The notes under the pieces were generated by a model that ran no database searches, was not told the DNA's origin, and worked only from the letters and a program-made list of their open reading frames with translations. A DNA stretch of 44,876 nt from Pseudomonadota bacterium (GTDB lineage: Bacteria > Pseudomonadota > Gammaproteobacteria > Burkholderiales > Methylophilaceae), in NCBI GenBank assembly GCA_029781535.1, contig JAKOWL010000210.1, positions 1 to 44,876 of the forward strand. Reading direction: 5' to 3'. Of the stretch, positions 6,495 through 13,813 are shown in pieces. Both the position numbers and the translations under genes were made by a program. The number at the start of each line of letters is the position of its first letter. Position 1 is the first letter of the stretch.

Positions 6495-7883
6495 ATGCGC
6501 CGACTCATCGCCCTCGCTGTTTCAGCTTTACTGTACTGCAACGTAGCAAGTGCTGGCAATGTCTGCAGCACTGGATTAAATGAACTAGGAAGCAACCTTG
6601 ATGGTGTTGGCGGCACCGGCCAGCAACTTAAAGATGGGATTGGCGGTACCGGTCAACAAGCTCATGAAGGCGTAGGGGGTACTGGACAGCAATCCCATCA
6701 AAATGAAGGGATTGGCGGTACCGGCCAACAAGCGCAGGAAGGCCTAGGTGGCACAGGGATAGTCGGCGTCATAACCGGTTTTGCGAGTATATGCGTCAAC
6801 GGGATCGAGGTGCATTATGACCAGAATACATCCGTAGATATCGACGGACAGACCAGCTCGATAGCCGGCTTGGACATAGGCCAGGTTGTTGCTATCGAAT
6901 CACGCGACATGAGAGCTCAAAATAAAGCCACACACATCAGCGTATCGCATGCAATAATTGGCAAAGTAGAAAAAATCAACCGATCAGGCAACTCGATCCA
7001 AGTGATGGGTAAAACCATCCCCGTGTCCCCCAATACTCAAGGGCGACATAACCTTAAGACGGGCGGCATGGTAAAACTAAGTGGCTTGGCATCTGCAGAT
7101 GGAAAACTCCAGTTGACTAGAATCGACCCAGCAAACGCTAATGATTTGCCCTCGATATCCGGAGTCTTGGATAAAGGCGGAAATATCCATGGCATCAAAG
7201 TATTAAACACCGCCCCCTCTGATATCGGAAAAAACATCCAGGCGCAAGGCTCATGGGATGGGCGAAGCCTCGAAGCCAATCAAACCAAACAAAATGCCGT
7301 GCAGCGCGTACTCGACAACAGTAAAACCGTTGCCATCCAAGGGCTCGCACCTGCTAATTTATCTAACAGCTTCAAATTACAAAATCGTGTGGTAACGGTC
7401 ACCAGCGACACCAAAGTCAAAGGTCTACCTACAAATGATACTTCCGCAGTTATCATCAAGGGTGTGGCTAACAATACCGGAGGCATCACCGCTAGCAGCA
7501 TTCAGTATATTGCCCGAGACAAAATACTAAGCCTCGGCGGCAGCAAAGTACGGCCAAGCACAGAAGGCAACACACCCAGCAAGGATGGCCGCACCCAGTC
7601 CGCCCCCAATACCCAGGAAAAAACCGAGTCATTTAAGGAACTGGAAAAATCTGAAAGATCTGAGCAGCTAGACTCAGCTGAAAAGCCCGAGAGCACCGAA
7701 AGACCTGAAACAGTCGAGAGGCCAGAAACTATCGAAAAACCTGAAAAGATTGAGAAGCCAGAGAAAATCGAAAAACCCGAAAAGATTGAGAAGCCAGAGA
7801 AAATCGAAAAACCTGAAAAGATTGAGAAGCCAGAGAAAATCGAAAAACCTGAAAAAGTTGAAAAGCCTGAGCTGCACGATTAA
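6495..7883 (+). CDS. Secreted DUF5666 repeat protein
   Basis: 462 residues. Signal peptide 1-20 (cut after ASA). Residues 37-88 carry five GGTG repeats, mostly GGTGQQ with a variable spacer. The middle (about 90-345) contains several small beta-barrel-like segments of DUF5666 type (GIVGVITGFASICVNGIEV, then IIGKVEKINRSGNSIQVMGK, and related later stretches). The C-terminus (about 375-460) is low-complexity, made of charged EKPEKI and ERPET hexapeptides. Export to the periplasm or surface is likely; the biochemical role of DUF5666 is unknown. It follows the DUF6502 gene by 8 bp, and its TAA overlaps an in-frame upstream ATG of the beta-barrel gene, so the three probably form one operon. Confidence 0.8.
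   Translation: MRRLIALAVSALLYCNVASAGNVCSTGLNELGSNLDGVGGTGQQLKDGIGGTGQQAHEGVGGTGQQSHQNEGIGGTGQQAQEGLGGTGIVGVITGFASICVNGIEVHYDQNTSVDIDGQTSSIAGLDIGQVVAIESRDMRAQNKATHISVSHAIIGKVEKINRSGNSIQVMGKTIPVSPNTQGRHNLKTGGMVKLSGLASADGKLQLTRIDPANANDLPSISGVLDKGGNIHGIKVLNTAPSDIGKNIQAQGSWDGRSLEANQTKQNAVQRVLDNSKTVAIQGLAPANLSNSFKLQNRVVTVTSDTKVKGLPTNDTSAVIIKGVANNTGGITASSIQYIARDKILSLGGSKVRPSTEGNTPSKDGRTQSAPNTQEKTESFKELEKSERSEQLDSAEKPESTERPETVERPETIEKPEKIEKPEKIEKPEKIEKPEKIEKPEKIEKPEKIEKPEKVEKPELHD
7731..7865 (+). repeat. 36-bp coding tandem repeat
   Basis: A 36-bp unit starting ATCGAAAAAC recurs at 7731, 7767 and 7803 with a partial fourth from 7839, encoding two EKPEKI hexapeptides per unit. Copies differ by about one base, so length variation by slippage or unequal recombination is plausible. 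Confidence 0.85.
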
Positions 7884-7951
7884 TGAAATTATCTATAGAA
7901 ATCTCACAAAGGTTTCGCGATAATACCCTCAGGAAGGCATTGAGATTTAAA

Positions 7952-8716
7952 ATGAAAAGAATAATTACAATATTCGCATTTGCGGTCAGCAGTGCGAGTG
8001 CGAACGATGGCAGACTTAGCTTTACTTCCGGTATTGACTATAGTAGGGGTAAATATGGTCAATCCGAAAGCACCAAAATCAAATATATTCCTATCATCAC
8101 AAAATACGACCAAGACAATTGGCAGTTGAAGCTGACCATCCCATGGATAGAGATCGACGGGCCCGGCGGAGCCACTGGTGGGGACAGTAGAATCATTATT
8201 GAAAGTAACGTCAATAAACACAAACGCGAATCTGGTCTTGGTGATATTGTCGCCGGATTCACTTACACAGCGATTGATTCAGAAAGATATAGATTCATTC
8301 TGGATATGGGTGGCAAGGTCAAGTTTGGCACCGCTTCGACCCAAAAAGGCCTCGGCACAGGGGAAAATGACTATTCACTGCAAACAGATGTTTATAAGAC
8401 GCTGGATAAACTCACACTTTTGGGCACTCTTGGGTACCGCTTTATAGGAAACCCAAGTAACGCTGATTATAAGCTGCATGACGTTTGGTATGGAACTTTA
8501 GGTGCCAGCTATCGGTTTAACTCCTCCAACAGCATGGGCCTGCTGCTAGACCTTAGAGAAGCAACATGGGAATACGGCACCAACATTCGCGAATACACCC
8601 TTTACTACTCCCACCGATTTAACCCTACTTATAGCCTGCAATCTTATATTACTTCCGGCGACACAAAATCTAGCGTAGATATGGGGGCCGGCCTGATGTT
8701 AAACGTTCGGTGGTAA
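7952..8716 (+). CDS. Predicted outer-membrane beta-barrel protein
   Basis: 254 residues from the ATG at 7952, chosen because MKRIITIFAFAVSSASA is a clear signal peptide. An in-frame ATG at 7883 (overlapping the previous TAA) would add 23 charged residues ahead of it. The mature part alternates hydrophobic and polar residues in many short strands (for example WQLKLTIPWIEI, YRFILDMGGKVKFG, YTLYYSHRF) and ends in MLNVRW, with a terminal aromatic residue typical of barrels assembled by the BAM complex. The length suits a 10-12-stranded barrel of the general transporter/porin type. Its neighbourhood with multihaem cytochromes suggests it could be the outer-membrane part of the electron-transfer system, but no cytochrome-sheath porin family is recognisable. 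Confidence 0.7.
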   Translation: MKRIITIFAFAVSSASANDGRLSFTSGIDYSRGKYGQSESTKIKYIPIITKYDQDNWQLKLTIPWIEIDGPGGATGGDSRIIIESNVNKHKRESGLGDIVAGFTYTAIDSERYRFILDMGGKVKFGTASTQKGLGTGENDYSLQTDVYKTLDKLTLLGTLGYRFIGNPSNADYKLHDVWYGTLGASYRFNSSNSMGLLLDLREATWEYGTNIREYTLYYSHRFNPTYSLQSYITSGDTKSSVDMGAGLMLNVRW

Positions 8717-8781
8717 AACGCTTTTGCAGCTGAATAGTAATACATTTCAACCCGGCCAGACTCACTTATACAATTAATCCA

Positions 8782-11301
8782 TCAAGCATATTTCCGATAA
8801 AACCAATGCTTGATAATCTCCACCAACGCCAGATAGGCAACCACCATCGCCCCCAGCGCAGTAAAGAAAACTGCTGGCGGGGCTATAAATCCAAAGTACT
8901 TACCTAAAGGCGTATAAGGTATGGACATCGCTATCAGTACAATAGTCAGCGATGTGAGCGCCAACCAAATATTGGGACGGCTTTCTATTGGGCTGTGCCG
9001 GGTACGAATAATAAAAATCACCAAAACCTGAGTCGCAATTGATTCGATAAACCAGCCGGTGCGGAACAGCGCCTCATTGGCATGCAAAATCATTAGCATG
9101 ACATAAAATGTCAGAAAATCGAACAGTGAGCTTACCGGCCCCAAGGTCAGCATAAAATTTCGAATAAAGTGCATATCCCATTGACGTGGTTGCTTAAGAT
9201 AATCCTCGTCTACATTATCGAACGGGATCGCGACCTCGGATAAGTCATACAGCAGATTATTCAATAGGATTTGTATCGGCAACATCGGCAGGAACGGCAA
9301 AAACAACGAAGCGCCAGCCATGCTGAACATGTTGCCGAAGTTGGAACTTGTCCCCATCATGACATACTTCATGATATTCCCAGAAGTGCGGCGCCCTTCC
9401 ATAACCCCTTGGTGAAGCACATTCAGGTCTTGCTTGAGCAGGATGAGGTCCGCTGCATCTTTTGCAACATCTACGGCCGTATCTACCGAGATGCTGGCAT
9501 CCGCCAAGTGCAATGCAGCTGCATCGTTGATACCATCGCCCATATATCCTACCGTATGCCCACGCTGCTTGATCGCCATCAACACACGACTTTTAAGTAC
9601 AGGCGTTACACGGCAAAAAAGATTAACGTTTTCCACTCTCGCCTGCAGTGCAGCGTCATCCATCAAAGCAATTTCGCTTCCTGTTAACACACCTTTAACA
9701 GGCAATCCCAACTCAGTACATACATGCTGCGTTACCAGTTCATTGTCCCCGGTGACGATTTTGATTACGATACCGTTATTTTGCAGATGTGACATCGCCA
9801 CTCCTGCGCTAGCCTTAGGTGGATCAAGGAAAGCAGCAAGTCCTGCAAATACCAGCGAAGTCTCATCACCGGCCAGGACATGCTTACAGTTTTGATCCAC
9901 TTGCTTCCACGCGATACCAAGCACGCGAAAACCTTGTTTGGCCAACATCTGGGACAATATATTGATTTCACCAAGTTTTTCAGCTCCCATAGGCAGAACG
10001 ACTTCCGGGCTGGATTCATAACGATTACACAAGCGTAAGATATCTTCATGCGCGCCTTTGACCACCAGATATCGAGATGCCTCATGGGATAACAACACAG
10101 AAACCCGCCTGCGTTCAAAATCAAAAGGAACCTCATCTACCTTTTGCCAGGTACTGACATCCAATCTTTCATGTTGCAGAATAGCCTCGTCTAAAGGGCT
10201 TCTCAAGCCGGTTTCAAAATAACTGTTGAGATACGCCCATAGCAATACATGCTCGCTTTCCTGGCCATTATTGTCCAGATGTTTCTCAAGACTGATCTTG
10301 GCTTGTGTCAATGTACCAGTCTTATCCGTACACAACACGTCCATACTACCCAAGTTGTGGATTGCAGATAACCTCTTAACAATTACATGCTGCTTGCTCA
10401 AACGCATTGCCCCGCGCGACAAAGTAACAGTGATTACCATTGGCAATAATTCAGGTGTCAAACCAACCGCCAGAGCCAAAGCGAACATGAAAGATTCAAA
10501 CAATGGCCTTTGCAACAACAAGTTGACCAGCACAACGAATAGGACCATGAATAGTGTCAGGCGCACGATAAGTAAGCCAAAACGATAAGTACTTTGCTCG
10601 AATGCATTTGGCGGCGGTGCCTTATTGAGCGAACCAGCAATACCCCCCAAAGCCGTTTGCGCGCCAGTCTGGCAAATCAGAATACGGCCTGAACCGCTAA
10701 CAATAGAAGTGCCTGCAAACGCTACATTTGCAGCATTTTCCATATCCATATCTGCACCATTTATATCTAACACATGTTTTTCAACCGGATATGGTTCGCC
10801 TGTCAGCAGAGCCTGGTTCACGAACAAATCATGTGCTTCAATCACCCGTCCATCCGCAGGTATCAAATCTCCGGCACTAAGCAATACGACGTCGCCAAGC
10901 ACCAACTGATCCACGTGAATTTCGATCTCCTGCTGATCGCGTAAAACATTCGCTTTAAGCGCGACAGAACGCCGCAAGGTTTCTGCCGCCTGTTCTGCAC
11001 GATGCTCTTGTATGAAATCAAGTGTTACACTGATAATCACCATCGAGATAATGATGACAAAACTGGTAACTTCGCCAGTAAATACTGAAACCAGGCTCGC
11101 CGCCAATAGCAAAAGTACCAGCGGATTACGAAAACGCGACAGGAACTGCAACACTAAAGCACGTTTACGCACAGCATCAAGCACATTAGGGCCATCGCGT
11201 TTAAGGCGATTCGCAGCTTCCGTCTGCGACAACCCTAGTTCCGAGCTTCCCAGCTCCCCATACAGGTCTACCAGCTTGCCAAGCCACCATTGCTGGGTCA
11301 T
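8782..11301 (-). CDS. mgtA: Magnesium-translocating P-type ATPase
   Basis: 839 residues from the ATG at 11301 (AGAGG ribosome site 7 nt upstream; a TTG one codon earlier is less likely). P-type ATPase motifs in order: LLTGE (about 168-170) of the actuator domain, the phosphorylation site CTDKTGTLT (about 325-333), TGDN, and the hinge GDGINDAAAL. Helices pair at about 60-100, 245-285 and in a C-terminal block of six. Sequence around NFGNMFSMAGASLFLPFLPMLPIQILLNN and NVDEDYL is typical of MgtA/MgtB, which import Mg2+ into the cytoplasm at the cost of ATP. Length is near the family norm. It lies 13 bp downstream of the MBL hydrolase gene, and they probably share a transcript. No Mg2+ leader element is evident since the gene is promoter-distal. 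Confidence 0.93.
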   Translation of the reverse strand: MTQQWWLGKLVDLYGELGSSELGLSQTEAANRLKRDGPNVLDAVRKRALVLQFLSRFRNPLVLLLLAASLVSVFTGEVTSFVIIISMVIISVTLDFIQEHRAEQAAETLRRSVALKANVLRDQQEIEIHVDQLVLGDVVLLSAGDLIPADGRVIEAHDLFVNQALLTGEPYPVEKHVLDINGADMDMENAANVAFAGTSIVSGSGRILICQTGAQTALGGIAGSLNKAPPPNAFEQSTYRFGLLIVRLTLFMVLFVVLVNLLLQRPLFESFMFALALAVGLTPELLPMVITVTLSRGAMRLSKQHVIVKRLSAIHNLGSMDVLCTDKTGTLTQAKISLEKHLDNNGQESEHVLLWAYLNSYFETGLRSPLDEAILQHERLDVSTWQKVDEVPFDFERRRVSVLLSHEASRYLVVKGAHEDILRLCNRYESSPEVVLPMGAEKLGEINILSQMLAKQGFRVLGIAWKQVDQNCKHVLAGDETSLVFAGLAAFLDPPKASAGVAMSHLQNNGIVIKIVTGDNELVTQHVCTELGLPVKGVLTGSEIALMDDAALQARVENVNLFCRVTPVLKSRVLMAIKQRGHTVGYMGDGINDAAALHLADASISVDTAVDVAKDAADLILLKQDLNVLHQGVMEGRRTSGNIMKYVMMGTSSNFGNMFSMAGASLFLPFLPMLPIQILLNNLLYDLSEVAIPFDNVDEDYLKQPRQWDMHFIRNFMLTLGPVSSLFDFLTFYVMLMILHANEALFRTGWFIESIATQVLVIFIIRTRHSPIESRPNIWLALTSLTIVLIAMSIPYTPLGKYFGFIAPPAVFFTALGAMVVAYLALVEIIKHWFYRKYA

Positions 11302-11314
11302 CAAACAGCCTCTT

Positions 11315-12676
11315 TCAGCTTAACTCTACTTTTTCAAGATAATCTGGCACATAGGTTTGCCAATTCAGTTGTTCTTCAATACGCAGTCGTAACGCATCTG
11401 CAGCGATAGGCTCACCGTGCACGATAAACGTTTGCTTGGGTGGGTTCTGGAAATGCCTCAACCAGTCAAGAATTTCATTCGCATCCGCGTGCGCCGACAG
11501 ATTGTCGATGATGGCAATCTCGGCTCGGACAGGCACGTATTCTCCATGAATCTTGATTTCGCGCGCGCCATCTAACATTGCCGCCCCGCGCGTACCACCC
11601 GCCTGGAAACCAGAAAACAGAATAGTATTGCGTGCATCTGGCGCCACCTCTTTCAGGTGATGCACTACCCGCCCACCCGTGGCCATACCGCTACCCGCCA
11701 ATATGATCATCGGACCTTTACGCGTATTCAAGCTTTTCGATTCCTCAACACTCGTTACGATATGCGCCGTACGACACATCGCTTCAGTCTGCTCTGGCGT
11801 AAGCCGGTACTCACCCGGATGATTATCAAAAATCGCAGTTGCTTCTTCTGCCATCGGACTATTCAGATAAACCGGTAAATCCTGTGGAATCAAGCGTCTG
11901 TTTTTCAGCAAATGGATGCAATATAAAAGAGATTGTGTTCTGCCGACCGCAAAAGTGGGAATCACCACTTTGCCTCCGCGCTGAATCGTACGATTGATGA
12001 TTGCCTCCAGTTTATCCAGCGGGTCAGACGGATCATGCGTACGGTTGCCATAAGTAGATTCGACTACAAGATAATCCGCATTCTTCACAGCAGATGGCGC
12101 ACGCATCACCAGGTCATGTGGCCTGCCGATATCCCCAGAGAACAAGATGGAAGTCTCTTCATTATTCACATACACCATCGCCGCACCGAGAATATGTCCT
12201 GCTGGCAGCAAGTGGAACCGTAAGTCACCTCCAAGCGACTTTTCTTTATAAAGATCCACCGCGTGAAATTGCTGCAGACTACGCTCCGCATCATCACGCG
12301 TATAAAGCGGTAAAGCAGGCTTATGCTTGGAAAAACTGTATTTGTTCGAATACTCCGCTTCTTCTTCCTGCAGTTTTGCACTGTCCAGCAGCAATATCTC
12401 GCACAAATCCTTGGTGCCAGAAGTGCAGTAGATTGGCCCCTTGAACCCCTGTTTAACCAACAAAGGTAAATAGCCGCTATGGTCAATGTGCGCATGCGTG
12501 AGCAGAACAGCATCGATATCTTTTGGGTTAAAAGGCATCGGCCGCCAGTTACGTAACCTTAACTGCTTGAAACCTTGAAACAGCCCACAGTCGACCAGGA
12601 TATTCTTTGAGTCGCTTTGTAGTAGATATTTCGAACCGGTTACCGTACCGGTCGCACCCAAGAACTGTAGTTGCAT
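11315..12676 (-). CDS. Beta-CASP metallo-beta-lactamase-fold RNA-processing-type hydrolase
   Basis: 453 residues, soluble. The metal-binding HxHxDH is present as THAHIDHSG at about 60-68, preceded by LVDCGLFQG. Further metal ligands lie in AGHILGA and SGDIGRP, and the beta-CASP part follows (VVESTYGNRTHD, IPTFAVGRTQ, ILAGSGMATGGR, LSAHAD, VHGEP). This is the YSH1/CPSF73-like family that cleaves or trims RNA; bacterial members are often annotated as MBL-fold exonucleases, and their substrates are mostly unknown. The gene is upstream of mgtA by 13 bp. Confidence 0.88.
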   Translation of the reverse strand: MQLQFLGATGTVTGSKYLLQSDSKNILVDCGLFQGFKQLRLRNWRPMPFNPKDIDAVLLTHAHIDHSGYLPLLVKQGFKGPIYCTSGTKDLCEILLLDSAKLQEEEAEYSNKYSFSKHKPALPLYTRDDAERSLQQFHAVDLYKEKSLGGDLRFHLLPAGHILGAAMVYVNNEETSILFSGDIGRPHDLVMRAPSAVKNADYLVVESTYGNRTHDPSDPLDKLEAIINRTIQRGGKVVIPTFAVGRTQSLLYCIHLLKNRRLIPQDLPVYLNSPMAEEATAIFDNHPGEYRLTPEQTEAMCRTAHIVTSVEESKSLNTRKGPMIILAGSGMATGGRVVHHLKEVAPDARNTILFSGFQAGGTRGAAMLDGAREIKIHGEYVPVRAEIAIIDNLSAHADANEILDWLRHFQNPPKQTFIVHGEPIAADALRLRIEEQLNWQTYVPDYLEKVELS

Positions 12677-12846
12677 GAAGTCACCTTCTTTCGATTAGCA
12701 TGTCACAGTGCAGAATACATATTTCAGCTTAAGTCTAAAACCATCCAATATAGTAAGCAAGAACCACAAACCTGTTTCCATGTCTTAGTGCAAAGGCTAA
12801 ACAAAAAACAAACCCTCAATTACCGATTAGTTGAACCTTTTATCAT

Positions 12847-12873
12847 CTAGCACTCTCTAATATGGAGTGCTAG
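12847..12873 (+). promoter_or_regulatory. CIRCE element (HrcA operator)
   Basis: TAGCACTC (12848-12855), 9 bp, then GAGTGCTA (12865-12872): exact 8-bp arms with the CIRCE spacing (consensus TTAGCACTC-N9-GAGTGCTAA, only the outermost base of each arm differing). It lies 39 bp upstream of the rpoH start, so the HrcA repressor should control sigma-32 transcription here. HrcA-controlled rpoH has been proposed in betaproteobacteria. Confidence 0.93.
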
Positions 12874-12911
12874 AATATAACAATTAGTAAGGAGATTAGG
12901 ATATTAACGCT

Positions 12912-13757
12912 TTGACCATTCCGTCTATTGCATCACTTGATAGCTTTGACCACTACGTGCGGGTTATCAAAAGTTTTCCTGTGCTTACCGTTGAGGAAGA
13001 ACATGAATACGCTACGCGTTTGAAACAGCATAACGATTTGGAAGCAGCACAAAAGCTGATTCTTTCCCACCTACGCCTAGTCGTCAGCATTGCCCGCGGT
13101 TATCTTGGTTATGGTATCCCCCAGGCAGACTTGGTTCAGGAAGGCAATATCGGCCTGATGAAGGCCGTGAAACGTTTTGACCCAGACCGCGGTGTACGTC
13201 TGGTTTCGTTCGCCATGCACTGGATCAAAGCAGAAATCAACGAATACATCGTACGTAACTGGCGCTTGGTAAAAACCGCAACAACTAAAGCGCAACGCAA
13301 GCTTTTCTTTAACTTGCGCAGCATGAAGCAAGGGATAGAAACTTTGCATACGGATGAGATCAACCATATCGCGCAAGAGTTGAATGTAAAACCGGAAGAA
13401 GTGATGGAAATGGAATATCGCTTGAACGGTCAGGAGATTTCACTGGATGCAAGCGTGGATGAAGATGGCGAAGAAACTTATAGCCCCATCGCCTACCTGG
13501 CCGATGAAAGTCCAGAACCTTCCACAGCACTGGAAATTGCCCAAACCGAAATGCTGCAAACCAGCGGGTTAAGTGCTGCATTGGCCAGCCTGGATAGCCG
13601 CAGCAGACGTGTAGTAGAAGCGCGCTGGCTGAATGAAGGTGAAAGTGCTACCTTGCACGACTTAGCAGCAGAGTTTGGTGTTTCTGCTGAACGCATTCGT
13701 CAAATTGAAGCCAAGGCAATGCAAAAAATCAAAAGCATTATCTTGGCAAACGAATAA
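12912..13757 (+). CDS. rpoH: RNA polymerase heat-shock sigma factor sigma-32
   Basis: 281 residues. Region 2 contains LVQEGNIGLMKAVKRFDP and SFAMHWIKAEINEYIVRNWR, followed directly by the diagnostic RpoH box QRKLFFNLR. Region 4 ends with a helix-turn-helix, LAAEFGVSAERIRQIEAKAM. It directs RNA polymerase to heat-shock promoters. The start is uncertain: TTG at 12912 is conventional but lies 17 nt from the strong AAGGAG (12889-12894). An in-frame ATT at 12903 (reading I-N-A-L-T-I-P) is exactly 8 nt from it. No ATG exists upstream before the in-frame TAG at 12897. A CIRCE operator precedes the gene and a strong terminator follows it. Confidence 0.95.
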   Translation: MTIPSIASLDSFDHYVRVIKSFPVLTVEEEHEYATRLKQHNDLEAAQKLILSHLRLVVSIARGYLGYGIPQADLVQEGNIGLMKAVKRFDPDRGVRLVSFAMHWIKAEINEYIVRNWRLVKTATTKAQRKLFFNLRSMKQGIETLHTDEINHIAQELNVKPEEVMEMEYRLNGQEISLDASVDEDGEETYSPIAYLADESPEPSTALEIAQTEMLQTSGLSAALASLDSRSRRVVEARWLNEGESATLHDLAAEFGVSAERIRQIEAKAMQKIKSIILANE

Positions 13758-13770
13758 CCAAGCTGAAATA

Positions 13771-13798
13771 AAAAAGCCGCAGAAATCTGCGGCTTTTT
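13771..13798. terminator. Bidirectional rho-independent terminator
   Basis: AAAAAGCCGCAG (13771-13782), loop AAAT, CTGCGGCTTTTT (13787-13798). A-run on one side and T-run on the other let it stop rpoH (plus) and the dynamin-like gene (minus). Confidence 0.95.
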
Positions 13799-13813
13799 AT
13801 TTTCCATCTACAG

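Noticed and set aside
7731-7865. 36-bp repeats as a CRISPR array
   Set aside because: Repeats are directly adjacent without spacers and encode EKPEKI hexapeptides in frame.
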